From positions 19,124-83,123 of the forward strand of contig CAZIXA010000006.1 of assembly GCA_964543295.1 (NCBI GenBank): 64,000 nt of DNA. The letters are read 5' to 3'. Shown here in pieces: positions 51,623-59,565 of the stretch. Source of the stretch: AE-B3B sp964543295 (lineage in GTDB: Bacteria > Aerophobota > Aerophobia > Aerophobales > AE-B3A). Numbering within the stretch: position 1 is the stretch's first letter; each line of letters opens with the position of its first letter. The position numbers and the translations under genes are program-made. The notes beneath the pieces are model-generated. The model was given only the letters and a program-made list of their open reading frames with translations. It had not been told where the DNA came from and made no database searches.

Positions 51623-52444
51623 CTAAATTTTAATTATATTTCCCACCCCATTCTCGATATAATGCTCTTTATATTCTTCCCTAAACAATTCTCGACAACG
51701 ATCTCCCGAACAATGGGAAGGAGCAGCTTTCTTTACACTTAGATTCCTAAATCCTTTTATAATACTTTTTAATTCCAAATCAGAAGCTGAACCTAAATGA
51801 AATCCACCCATAACTAGATAGATATTTCTATCTGGCAACATTTGCTTAGCCTTTTCAGTAATATTTAGTACCCCCGGATGAGCACAGCCAGTAATGACCA
51901 CTAGACCTTTCTTAGTATCTAAAACTAAAGATTGCTCTTTTATCCAAGTTCCCATCTCGCCAGTGGTCCAGACATTATCAGAGATTTGTATAGAATCTTT
52001 TATATCTTGATATTCTGTCCCATAAGATTTTATTTTTTCTCTTATCGAATCTGGGAAGGAAGCTGGAATATACACTTTTACATTTCCATTTCTCTCTAGA
52101 AAGCCATTAAGTCCTCCTAGATGGTCTCCATGAATATGAGAAATAACTACTATATCTATCTCTTTAGGATATATATTCATCTTTTCCATGTTGGAAAGTA
52201 AAATAGAACTATTTCCTCCGGTATCAAAAAGAATATTTTTGGTAGGTATTCTGATTACGCAGCCAAAACCCCAACCAGTAGTTAAATTAGGATTGACCTG
52301 ATAATTGTCATAGACACTTATAATGGAGATTTCTCCCTCAACCGACTTGGGAACAGGCTTTTTTGCTTGAGCTATAGCCACATAGCTAATTCCAAAAACT
52401 AGAACCAAAACTGATAGTAAAACTCCTCCTATTATTTTAACCAT
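51623..52444 (-). CDS. Exported MBL-fold hydrolase, MJ0301-type
   Basis: From ATG 52444 the protein has a signal-like helix (GGVLLSVLVLVFGISYVAIA) and the zinc site VISHIHGDHLGGLNGF. Then come VITGCAHPGVLN and VMGGFHLGSA, as in the MJ0301 group of metallo-beta-lactamase proteins. The length is 273 residues. A longer frame from 52552 adds an HU-derived leader in frame. The AAAGGAG ribosome site itself lies within the HU-like sequence. The substrate is unknown. Confidence 0.85.
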   Translation of the reverse strand: MVKIIGGVLLSVLVLVFGISYVAIAQAKKPVPKSVEGEISIISVYDNYQVNPNLTTGWGFGCVIRIPTKNILFDTGGNSSILLSNMEKMNIYPKEIDIVVISHIHGDHLGGLNGFLERNGNVKVYIPASFPDSIREKIKSYGTEYQDIKDSIQISDNVWTTGEMGTWIKEQSLVLDTKKGLVVITGCAHPGVLNITEKAKQMLPDRNIYLVMGGFHLGSASDLELKSIIKGFRNLSVKKAAPSHCSGDRCRELFREEYKEHYIENGVGNIIKI

Positions 52445-52567
52445 TTCTAATTTCTCCTTTAGCGTGTTAGTGATAGTTTCCCCTACTGCGTCAACCTCAT
52501 TCTCAACATTTCTCCTGATTAGCTCTGCCTTACCACTTACTTCCTCTATCAATCTTGCCTTGTTCCT
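52445..52567 (-). pseudogene. HU 5' fragment fused in frame before the MBL gene
   Basis: The minus strand reads NKARLIEEVSGKAELIRRNV and then ENEVDAVGETITNTLKEKL, a diverged HU N-terminus (compare NKAELVEEVANQTG, EEVDAVISVITDSL). The HU start is AGG here. It runs open into the MBL gene, which begins where HU would reach its first beta strand. Confidence 0.75.
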
Positions 52568-52614
52568 TCTGCTCCCTCCTGTTTTGATTGGTTATTCCTG
52601 AAGAATTTATTCTC

Positions 52615-52642
52615 ATCTTAGCTCAAAAGTGAGAGGTGTCAA
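52615..52642 (-). promoter_or_regulatory. Type-A repeated promoter, copy A5
   Basis: On the minus strand TTGACA, 16 bases ending TTTTGAGC, TAAGAT. It reads into the HU fragment and the MBL gene. Confidence 0.65.
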
Positions 52643-52670
52643 AAAGAGCCTCAGGGAGTTTGCGCAAGGA

Positions 52671-52806
52671 TTGACTAATGACTATCTTTTGTTAAATTAA
52701 ATGTTGGAGCAGAGGCCTCCTACAGAATAACAGGCGTTTGCGGATAAAAGCCTGTAACGCATCTTGTTTTTTAAACCAGTTAGTTGTTCCGCTTTGAGGC
52801 TCTGCT
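52671..52806 (-). repeat. R2 element, copy b
   Basis: On the minus strand it begins AAGCAGAGCCTCAAAGCGGA and includes AACAAGATGCGTTACAGGCT. A TGAGGCTCTTTTT segment just before promoter A5 can pair with its 5' AGAGCCTCA. Confidence 0.6.
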
Positions 52807-52810
52807 TGTT

Positions 52811-52960
52811 TTTATACGTGTTTGTCGTCTTCTATGTAAAAGTAAGACATTTACTCTACTCTATTAAATTACAATCTCATTTTCTCTCCCAGTCTTTCAT
52901 CTCCAAAAGACCGACAATGGCTCTTGACAACAGCTAATTAGAGTTGTATTCTTTATTTGA
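52811..52960 (+). repeat. R3 repeat, copy b, with promoter
   Basis: TCTATGTAAAAGTAAGACAT matches copy a at 28.54 kb. It ends with TTGACA (52924), 17 bases, TATTCT (52947), the probable promoter of the SnoaL-like gene at 53075. Confidence 0.55.
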
Positions 52961-53074
52961 CCTTACCTTAAAACAGCTCTTTTGCAGGATAGTTGATCTT
53001 TTTATCTCAAAAGCAAGGAGGTGAAAAAAAGGCAACAAATAACTATGCTTCAAAGATAAAGGAGGTAAGATAAC

Positions 53075-53569
53075 ATGAGAAAACTAATTGGATTGGCAAT
53101 GGTGGTGGGGTTAGCTTTAGCTCTCCTTTCTTCCCCTATGGTTACTGCTTCAACAGAAGCAGAAGAGGAACTGCTACCCCTTCTTGTTAAATACGAGCAA
53201 GCATTCGAAACTGGGGATTTAGAAACATTTGAAGAATTGTTTTGGCACGATGAGAGATTAACAGTCTTTTGGCCCTGCCCTGAGCGTGCATTCCGGATAG
53301 ATGGATGGAGCCAATGGCAGAGATCCCTAAAAAGATTCACCAGTCTTGTTTCCCAACTTCCTCCTGGAGCTGTTAACATGGAAATCAGACAGCCTTCCAT
53401 CAATCTTATGGAAGATGTTGCCATCGTGACAGGTTACTGGGTACTAACCATGCCTGCCCCAGAAGGCGGTAGCCAAGTAATGCAGGGAAGATCAACTCTG
53501 GTATGGAAAAAAATAAAGGGAAAGTGGGTCATTATTCATGCACACGCATCACTTTTCCCTACACCATGA
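53075..53569 (+). CDS. Exported SnoaL/NTF2-like protein
   Basis: After a signal peptide (GLALALLSSPMVTASTEA), the 164-residue protein shows the SnoaL/NTF2 cone fold: VKYEQAFETGDLETFEELFW, RIDGWSQWQRSLKRF, and a final WKKIKGKWVIIHAHASLF. Such proteins bind small molecules or act as isomerases or hydrolases; no catalytic set can be named. It has an AAAGGAGGTAAGATAAC site and is transcribed away from the MBL gene. Confidence 0.85.
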   Translation: MRKLIGLAMVVGLALALLSSPMVTASTEAEEELLPLLVKYEQAFETGDLETFEELFWHDERLTVFWPCPERAFRIDGWSQWQRSLKRFTSLVSQLPPGAVNMEIRQPSINLMEDVAIVTGYWVLTMPAPEGGSQVMQGRSTLVWKKIKGKWVIIHAHASLFPTP

Positions 53570-53659
53570 GGCTATATCCAAGAAATCTCCCACAGAAAAA
53601 AGCTAATGATCGGACCAGAGCCCGGCACCTTATAGACAAGAAGAAGTGGGAGGTGGGTC

Positions 53660-53947
53660 TCACCTCCCACGACTGATTAGCAAAGACTCCCTCAAACTCC
53701 TCCCCGGCACAAACTTAGGGACCTTTTTAGCTGGGATCTGGATAGTTGTTCTGGTTTGAGGATTTACTCCTCTTCTTGCCTTTCTTGTCATGACCTGAAA
53801 AGTGCCAAAGCCGACTAAAGTTACCTTTTCACCCTTCTTGAGTATGTTGGTGATAGTTTCAGTCACAGCATCTACTACATTGCCAGCATCCTTTTTGGTA
53901 ATCCCTACTTTACCGCTTACTTCCTCTACTAATTCTGCCTTGTTCGT
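53660..53947 (-). CDS. HU DNA-binding protein with ACG start codon
   Basis: From ACG at 53947 a complete HU reads TNKAELVEEVSGKVGITKKD, VTLVGFGTFQVMTRKARRG and VNPQTRTTIQIPAKKVPKF, 95 residues, with no internal stop. The usual ATG is ACG, as in the copy at 51562. ACG is a known but weak start. If it is unused, only a 68-residue piece from ATG 53866 could be made. Confidence 0.65.
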   Translation of the reverse strand, partial: TNKAELVEEVSGKVGITKKDAGNVVDAVTETITNILKKGEKVTLVGFGTFQVMTRKARRGVNPQTRTTIQIPAKKVPKFVPGRSLRESLLISRGR

Positions 53948-54028
53948 TCCTTCTCGTTCCTTTATTTAGCCGTGCTATTTGCTCCTATTTTGGCTTTTTC
54001 CGTGAGCTTAAAATCTTCATGTGGGGAG

Positions 54029-54373
54029 CTAACCTTCCTCTTTCCTGATGAGCGAGGCCATTCTATATGCACTATTGCTAAGAGATAACTTATCCAATGC
54101 CAGGATTATGACAGCAATACCAGCGAGAGCAAAAACAATTCCCAAAACTTTAGCAAAATCACATAACATTTTCACTTGAGACACAATGAAGTTTCCCGCA
54201 GGAATTGCGAAAACATATTGAGTAATGGCCAGGCCATCAACACAAGAATATACCCCCATCCCAGCTGGTATGAGAATAGCTGCTATTGCAATGAGGAGCC
54301 AAAGCACTACGACCTCAGCTTTATGCCACTTAAGCCGTTTTTTTACTATTGTTTCTATGGTTTTCTGAGCCAT
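54029..54373 (-). CDS. Small membrane protein
   Basis: The 114-residue product has three hydrophobic segments (EVVVLWLLIAIAAILIPAGM, a central stretch, and LGIVFALAGIAVIILALDKL) and a positively charged start (VKKRLKWHK). I do not recognise the family. It lies under promoter A6, followed at 53947 by an HU gene, the recurring promoter-cargo-HU order. Confidence 0.65.
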   Translation of the reverse strand: MAQKTIETIVKKRLKWHKAEVVVLWLLIAIAAILIPAGMGVYSCVDGLAITQYVFAIPAGNFIVSQVKMLCDFAKVLGIVFALAGIAVIILALDKLSLSNSAYRMASLIRKEEG

Positions 54374-54430
54374 CCGGTGTCTCCTTCAGGGGTTAGTGGT
54401 TCTGAAGATAGGAACGTGGTAACCTATTCA

Positions 54431-54458
54431 ATCTTAGCTGAAAAGTGGCTTGTGTCAA
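54431..54458 (-). promoter_or_regulatory. Type-A repeated promoter, copy A6
   Basis: On the minus strand TTGACA, 16 bases ending TTTTCAGC, TAAGAT. The first 22 bases match copy A1 nearly exactly. Confidence 0.68.
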
Positions 54459-54486
54459 AAAAGAGCCTCAGAGGATTTAGGTGAGG

Positions 54487-54618
54487 TTGACTAGTAATCC
54501 TCTTTTGTTAAATTAACTCTTAAAGCAGAGACCTCTTAGAGAATAACAAGCATTTGCGGACGATAGCCTGTCGCGCATCTTGTCTTTAAAAGGCAGTTCA
54601 GTCATTGAGGCGCTGCTT
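54487..54618 (-). repeat. R2 element, copy c
   Basis: On the minus strand AAGCAGCGCCTCAATGACTG at its start, AAGATGCGCGACAGGCTATC in the middle, TAACAAAAGAGGATTACTAG at the end. TGAGGCTCTTTTTT follows and overlaps the -35 of A6. Confidence 0.6.
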
Positions 54619-54691
54619 TCTTTTTAGTTATGTGCTCGGTTGTCGCTCTCTGTGTCAAAAAAGGAATCTCCGCCAGAGCCCTCCAAAGAGA

Positions 54692-54720
54692 TTGACAAGC
54701 GCTGAAATTTGGCTTGTGGT
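54692..54720 (+). promoter_or_regulatory. Type-B repeated promoter relic
   Basis: TTGACAAGCGCTGAAATTTG is present, but the -10 reads TGTGGT, so it is probably dead. No plus-strand gene follows. Confidence 0.4.
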
Positions 54721-54799
54721 TTATTCTTCACCACACTACAGGTAGAATCAAAATACTACTGCAGGATCCGGACAACACATACGCCTTGGTACCTCACTC

Positions 54800-54962
54800 T
54801 ATTTTGGTGTTAGCCGGGCTGGAAGGCCATAGGCGGGAATCTCAATCTCATCAGGGGTATCCTTCAAAAAAGTTCTAACAACGTCCTGCCAGGGGACCAA
54901 GCTTGCTAAGGTTTTGCTTGTAAGTGACGAGTGTTGCGCGATTCTAGGGGTAGCAAGAAGAT
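54800..54962 (-). pseudogene. 3' fragment of an unidentified gene
   Basis: The minus strand reads SLVPWQDVVRTFLKDTPDEI, then EIPAYGLPARLTPK-stop, which looks like genuine protein sequence. No start is found and the upstream part breaks down. I cannot name the family. The remainder of the 54374-55027 gap holds promoter A6, R2c and a type-B promoter relic. Confidence 0.3.
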
Positions 54963-55027
54963 CAACTCAATACTCTCGAGCTTCTCGAAGCAAACCAGCA
55001 GATCCATCCTCTTAGGGCAATAATGAT

Positions 55028-55786
55028 TTAGCCTAGGTCTTTCTCAACAATCCTTTCCAGCTCACTCTCCCAGGAATCATGGGTATCGAAATGCTGGTTG
55101 GGATCACGGAATATTACATAAGCCCAGTACAAGGCAAATATCCCTAAAGTGATAATCGAAAGAAAGATGTAGAGTCCGTATGATCGTCGACGAAGAGGAT
55201 TAGTGGGAGTGGTAGTGAAAGAGATTCCCTTCTTGCTCAAGATCTCTGCTATCCTTCCGAAAAAGGCTATCTCTCCCTGCTCATGATAGTAGTAGTCCAT
55301 GGTCAGATAGTAGAGGATGACCAAACCAATGATGATCGCGGGAATGGCAAACAACCCAAGTGCTCTCGCAAGTGGTGAGAGATTGCCCACATAACTCAAG
55401 ATGAGCCACAGGCCAAATAGAAGATTTGAATGAGGTGCTTCTCTTCTGTCCAAGAGGGGGTCCACTTTCATCAAAGTCTCGGTCTCTTTTTCAAACTTCT
55501 CCTTTATCAGACTGGAGAGTTTAGCCTTCAGTCTCTTTACCCGATGGAAATGCTCATTTCTCCTCTTGTAAAGGAGCCAGTTATACCACCATACATAGAT
55601 AGCTATCAGAAGAGAAGCGATCATGGATACGATCTTTCCCGCACCAAATCCAGCAATCCATCTCCCTATACCTCCGGTGATAATACCGAGGATAATGACT
55701 ACCAGGAGAAACACGACATATAAACCGAATGAGAGTCTCCTGTCCGTCTTTTTTCTTTCCTGCAATTCTGCAATTATTTCTGCCAT
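55028..55786 (-). CDS. Membrane protein, possibly DUF4234-like
   Basis: The 252-residue protein has about six membrane segments and a charged loop (VKRLKAKLSSLIKEKFEKET). The last third, SYGLYIFLSIITLGIFALYW, resembles the DUF4234 helix pair, and the first third looks like a loose copy of it (SFGLYVVFLLVVIILGIITG), suggesting internal duplication. Function unknown. It has a GGAGGTAGAAGA site. Confidence 0.65.
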   Translation of the reverse strand: MAEIIAELQERKKTDRRLSFGLYVVFLLVVIILGIITGGIGRWIAGFGAGKIVSMIASLLIAIYVWWYNWLLYKRRNEHFHRVKRLKAKLSSLIKEKFEKETETLMKVDPLLDRREAPHSNLLFGLWLILSYVGNLSPLARALGLFAIPAIIIGLVILYYLTMDYYYHEQGEIAFFGRIAEILSKKGISFTTTPTNPLRRRSYGLYIFLSIITLGIFALYWAYVIFRDPNQHFDTHDSWESELERIVEKDLG

Positions 55787-55946
55787 TCTTCTACCTCCTG
55801 AAATAGTTTCGTGGATTAGGCCACCTCCATGATCAGCAACCTCCCCACATTAAATTTGGTACAAGGCCGGCAGGCCGGTTCATCCACAAAAGATAGAAGC
55901 TCTTTCGTCTTGGTCTGCCGAAATCACCATCAATGAGTCTCAAGAC

Positions 55947-56221
55947 TTATTCTACTGCCTGCCTTAAGCTCTTGCCCGGTATGAACTTGGGGACCTTCTT
56001 TGCCGGTATCTGTATAGACTTTCTAGTTTGGGGGTTTACCCCTCTCCTCGCTTTTCTTTCGGTCACCTGAAAAATGCCAAAGCCAACTAAAGTGACTTTT
56101 TCTCCTCTGCCCCGGGAGTCGGTTATAGCCGAAATCATTGCATCAACCGCTTCCCTAGACACCTTCGTTGTTAGCCTTGTCTGATCAGCTATTCCCTCTA
56201 CTAAAACTCTGCTTTGTTCAT
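55947..56221 (-). pseudogene. HU gene with a one-base frameshift
   Basis: ATG at 56221 reads MNKAEF-stop because of an extra T in the run GAGTTTTAG. In the next frame HU continues as GIADQTRLTTKVSREAVDAM, VTLVGFGIFQVTERKARRG and IPAKKVPKFIPGKSLRQAVE to the stop at 55947. The C-terminal three-quarters is intact. The extra T could be a sequencing error, in which case the gene is whole. Confidence 0.8.
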
Positions 56222-56571
56222 CTTTTCTCCTCCTTTTTGGGTTTATTTGCTTCTTTCTAATCAGGCTAAAATAAGCTTATTTGCAAAAATAGGAGAAATA
56301 TTCTCTTCTCGTTTCAAAATAGACCGATAGGAATTTTCTAGAACTCCCACTTTTCCTATGCCTTATCTGTGCTTTGATGCTTTTCGAACTACGAAACTAC
56401 TTTATTTAACCTGCCTTCCTGCCCGATCAATAGTACAATCGTCCCAAATTCTAGTAAGGAAAAGAGCAGTCCGGTCTAACTCGGTCACTCTGCCCTTATT
56501 ATTAAAGTTAAAAGTTATCTGATTTCGTGGAAATTATTTCTGTAAAATCTGTTCGACCTCGAAATTTTGAC
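56222..56571. other. Gap upstream of the frameshifted HU gene
   Basis: An AGGAGGAGAAAAG ribosome site ends this region. No type-A promoter, R1 or R2 element is seen, unlike around the other HU copies. Nothing else is evident. Confidence 0.4.
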
Positions 56572-57531
56572 TTAAAAGCTTTCAAATACATGGCCTGAGA
56601 CGGTTGTCTCCACCAGTAGGGCCTGAAATACGAGTTTAGGCTGTTCAAATTTCGTCTCCTTATGCGTTAGGCTCTTGGCACATCCCTCAAGATAGCCCGC
56701 TAATCCTATTCCAAGTTCCGTGTCTATGAACTGGAATCCTTTGGCAAGTCCGAACCGTGGTGATATCGGAGAGGTGTTATGCTTTACCACATCTCTCCCA
56801 GCGATCTTCTCCTTAATCTTCCAACCTTCGACTGTCCTCTCGTATCCTGAAGGGTCCATGAATTTGTCGAGTTCAAGACCTGACATGAGGAGTTCCCTAG
56901 CATCTGAGTTGCTTGAGGAATAGAAACTAAAGCCAGCCAGGGATGTGTGACCCGCCATCATTGAGGTTATGGCTGACTGCGGATCTGGTTTCTTCGATGC
57001 TTGAAAGGTGGATGTCTCATAGTGACAGCCCTCGCCAATTGCCTGCTGAGTTTCCTCATCATAGCCAGTCTGCGCCCTATAGGAGAATCCATAGTGGGTC
57101 CTCCGGCGTCCTTCTTGAATAACCCGCTCATATAAACTGTACGTCTTCCCATTGTGGGAGATAGTCTCAGGAGAGGCTCCTTCGTAAGACTCACAAATAA
57201 CTCCCAGCTTCTCGATGTACCTATCCAGTCGAAGGTGGCTCCCATCACTTTTGAACCACACCTCCACTATCCCCGTATTGTCCTTGATTGAATCCTCCCA
57301 GCTCATCTCGCCGCTGAGTACTTTTTCAATAGCTTCTCCAAAAACATAGTGATATCGAAGATGAAGCTCTTCCACCTCGGTGTATCCACCAAATTTCCAA
57401 GGGAGCTCAATCTTTTTCTCAGAGGCTTCGACCCCTCCTATGAGAACTCCCCCGTCTTCCTGAGCTTTCCTGTCAGAACTTATTACAATCAACGCTAGTA
57501 CCAAAAATGAAATTACGAAAGGCTTAACCAT
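56572..57531 (-). CDS. Exported protein of unknown function
   Basis: The 319-residue product has a signal peptide (FVISFLVLALIVISSDRKAQ). The rest resembles outer-membrane lipoprotein-sorting-type or beta-rich envelope proteins: VEVWFKSDGSHLRLDRYIEK, SHNGKTYSLYERV and GFQFIDTELGIGLAGYLEG. I do not recognise a named family. Two cysteines (GVICESY, EGCHYE) could form a disulfide. It lies after an HU 3' remnant that follows the bactofilin gene. Confidence 0.6.
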   Translation of the reverse strand: MVKPFVISFLVLALIVISSDRKAQEDGGVLIGGVEASEKKIELPWKFGGYTEVEELHLRYHYVFGEAIEKVLSGEMSWEDSIKDNTGIVEVWFKSDGSHLRLDRYIEKLGVICESYEGASPETISHNGKTYSLYERVIQEGRRRTHYGFSYRAQTGYDEETQQAIGEGCHYETSTFQASKKPDPQSAITSMMAGHTSLAGFSFYSSSNSDARELLMSGLELDKFMDPSGYERTVEGWKIKEKIAGRDVVKHNTSPISPRFGLAKGFQFIDTELGIGLAGYLEGCAKSLTHKETKFEQPKLVFQALLVETTVSGHVFESF

Positions 57532-57547
57532 AGCTCTTAGCCTCCTC

Positions 57548-57665
57548 TCACGTCACTTTCTCCCTCAAATCCTTCCCCGGCAAAAATTTAGAGACCTTCT
57601 TAGCCAGAATCCGAATAATTTCCCTTCTTTGAGGATTTTCTCCTCTTCTTGCCTTTCCTCCTCTT
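57548..57665 (-). pseudogene. HU 3' fragment overlapping the bactofilin tail
   Basis: In one minus frame this reads KARRGENPQRREIIRILAKK, then VSKFLPGKDLREKVT-stop: the arm and C-terminus of HU. The bactofilin gene reads the same DNA in another frame and stops at 57600. So an HU 3' end has been joined out of frame to bactofilin. Confidence 0.8.
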
Positions 57666-58103
57666 CTTTCCCGGTTCTTGGATTTTCTTTTCGGTCGGCT
57701 CTATAGCAATCTTTCCCTCAGTTTCTTCACCTTTCTCAACCGGCTCTTGCTCTTTCTTTTCCTCAAAAGGAGTCATCCTATATTTTCCGTTGAAAAGAGC
57801 CCCTTCTGGAATAATTAAGCCATGGGCCTTGACATCTCCCTCCAAGACTCCTGAGGGGAAAAGTTCTACTTTCCCCTGGCAGTCAATATTTCCTGTGACT
57901 TTGCCCCCAATAGTTATTGATTTAGCTTGAATATCGGCTTTTACAGTAGCACCTTTTCCCACAATAACATCACCTTCGACTTGGATTTTTCCTTCAATTT
58001 TTCCGTCAATACGAATACTGTCTTTATCCTTCAACGTTCCTTTGAACTCTGTTCCCTTCCCTATGATACTTTCGGTTTCGGATTTCTCCTTATGACCAGA
58101 CAT
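57600..58103 (-). CDS. Bactofilin (polymer-forming cytoskeletal protein)
   Basis: Residues 10-105 are a bactofilin beta-helix: TEFKGTLKDKDSIRIDGKIE, VIVGKGATVKADIQAKSITI and FPSGVLEGDVKAHGLIIPEG. These proteins form filaments at the membrane or in the periplasm. The C-terminus is a Lys/Arg tail (KKRRKGKKRRKSSKKGNY), encoded by DNA that in another frame is the end of an HU gene. The native bactofilin probably ended sooner. ATG 58103 follows an AGGAGGTGATAAGG site. Confidence 0.88.
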   Translation of the reverse strand: MSGHKEKSETESIIGKGTEFKGTLKDKDSIRIDGKIEGKIQVEGDVIVGKGATVKADIQAKSITIGGKVTGNIDCQGKVELFPSGVLEGDVKAHGLIIPEGALFNGKYRMTPFEEKKEQEPVEKGEETEGKIAIEPTEKKIQEPGKKRRKGKKRRKSSKKGNYSDSG

Positions 58104-58201
58104 TCCTTATCACCTCCTATAATGCGTTTAATAGGAATTACCCGGTCTTATCGATTCCAGAGTTTTTTAAATTTTGCCATGTCCTCCGTGTCAAATTTAT
58201 C

Positions 58202-58567
58202 TCATGCCTCTGCCAGAGTTTTAAGCGCAAGAGGAATAATGACAATACTAACGACGATACCGGCTAAAGCAAAGGGACAGATAGGAAGACCCACCGCTTG
58301 AGCGAGAGGATTAGGAACTTTGAGGGCTGCAGGAATAACAGGGATAATGATTCCAAGAGTAGCCATGATGATGGCACCGGTAATTGCCCATCGCAGCCTG
58401 GCAAAGCTAAGAACAAAGAGAGCTATCCAGATTACGGGAATGACATAAACAAATGCTGGAACGCTTTGACCAAAGAAAAGTGCAAAAGCGACCATTGAGC
58501 CTATAGGGATACTTGCTTCTAACAGCATAAGTACAAGGATGCTTTTTGCTCGGGTCGAAAGAGCCAT
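58202..58567 (-). CDS. Small four-helix membrane protein
   Basis: From ATG 58567 (CAGGAGGTGATAACA site) the protein is 121 residues, with four hydrophobic segments and PICPFALAGIVVSIVIIPLA near the end. I do not recognise the family. It lies under promoter A7, ahead of bactofilin and an HU remnant, and is thus the first cargo gene of that unit. Confidence 0.65.
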   Translation of the reverse strand: MALSTRAKSILVLMLLEASIPIGSMVAFALFFGQSVPAFVYVIPVIWIALFVLSFARLRWAITGAIIMATLGIIIPVIPAALKVPNPLAQAVGLPICPFALAGIVVSIVIIPLALKTLAEA

Positions 58568-58607
58568 TGTTATCACCTCCTGTGGGGTAATTTTAGCACA
58601 GAATTTA

Positions 58608-58635
58608 TCTTAGCTTAATATTGGATTGTGTCAAA
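58608..58635 (-). promoter_or_regulatory. Type-A repeated promoter, copy A7
   Basis: On the minus strand TTGACA, 16 bases ending ATTAAGC, TAAGAT. CCTCAAAACAGAGC upstream matches the region before copies A2 and A4. Confidence 0.66.
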
Positions 58636-58700
58636 ATAGCTCTGTTTTGAGGGATTGTCCGTCGGCCAACATTGGATTTTAACTCAGAATCGGGGTAAAA

Positions 58701-58782
58701 TTAAAGACCCAACGTAGCTCCGGCAGAGTCATGGTCTACCCGGCCCAGGGAACTTGCCTTATTAGAGCGAAGCTGCGGGTCG
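58701..58782 (-). repeat. R5 element, copy c
   Basis: On the minus strand CGACCCGCAGCTTCGCTCTA, CTGGGCCGGGTAGACCATGA and GGGTCTTTAATTTTACCCC. GACCC and GGGTC pair, then TTTAATTTT follows. It lies between the gene at 58994 and promoter A7. Confidence 0.62.
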
Positions 58783-58993
58783 AGAGATATTTTAGAGATA
58801 TATAGGTTAGTGTGTAGGTAACCTTGGCCAGTCTTTTAGTGGGGAGCGAAGTCTCACCCCAACACCAAGATTTTTGGTCTCTTCTGGTACAGAAATACTG
58901 CACAGCTTAAGAATATGAAGGAAGCCTAAGCTAGCAGAATTTGCAGGCTAGCTGCATCGTTATCTTATCCTAAGGATCGGAGATCAGGCCTAC

Positions 58994-59245
58994 CTAATAT
59001 TTTTCAATTACCTTGGCTAATTTCTTTCGAAAGATTTCAAGTCCATCGGTTAGAGCATCAAAAGACGACTGCAACTTGTCTTTGAGCTCAGCCATTTCTT
59101 CACTCTGCCAACCAAAACTTACGCGCACTCCACCCGTCCACTTAGCTAGGTTCACATAAGCCATAAGAGCGGCTAATACGATAGCTATTATGAGGGGCAC
59201 TCCAAGTATTACGGCTGATACCCAGCCTCCTCCTTTCTTTTCCAT
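58994..59245 (-). CDS. Small single-helix membrane protein
   Basis: The 83-residue product has one membrane helix (VSAVILGVPLIIAIVLAALM) and a long charged amphipathic tail (ELKDKLQSSFDALTDGLEIF then RKKLAKVIEKY), probably a coiled coil. Function unknown. It lies just 3' of R1f and before R5c. Confidence 0.6.
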   Translation of the reverse strand: MEKKGGGWVSAVILGVPLIIAIVLAALMAYVNLAKWTGGVRVSFGWQSEEMAELKDKLQSSFDALTDGLEIFRKKLAKVIEKY

Positions 59246-59277
59246 GTTTCAAGACTCCTTGGTCAGTTCGCTTCTAC

Positions 59278-59452
59278 AAAGATAACCCTCTATGCCGGAA
59301 CTGGCTTGATAAAAATCTCTTAATAGAGGAGTTTTAATTTTACCTAGGTATTTATTGCTTGACGGGATCCCCTCAGATCACCGATTTTTACCCCCTGTGT
59401 GCGGCTTTTTCTCTTGTCAATCAGTATAATGTCCTGATTTAGTTATTTTTGC
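59278..59452 (-). repeat. R1 element, copy f
   Basis: Right behind an HU 3' remnant, the minus strand reads GCAAAAATAACTAAATCAGG, then ACCTAGGTAAAATTAAAACT and CCTCTATTAAGAGATTTTTA. It repeats the HU-R1 junction seen at 22.77 kb. Confidence 0.62.
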
Positions 59453-59555
59453 TTATTTTACTCTCTCCCTTAACCCCTTGCCCGGTCTAAACTTGGGGAC
59501 TTTTTTAGCCTAAATCTATAACTCCTTCCTTGTTTGAGGATTACTTTCTCTGCTA
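59453..59555 (-). pseudogene. HU 3' fragment with stop codons
   Basis: The minus strand reads NPQTRKEL-stop-I-stop-AKKVPKFRPGKGLRERVK-stop, the arm and C-terminus of HU, with two in-frame stops. It follows the C_GCAxxG gene directly and leads into R1f. Confidence 0.75.
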
Positions 59556-59565
59556 ATTTTCCTTT

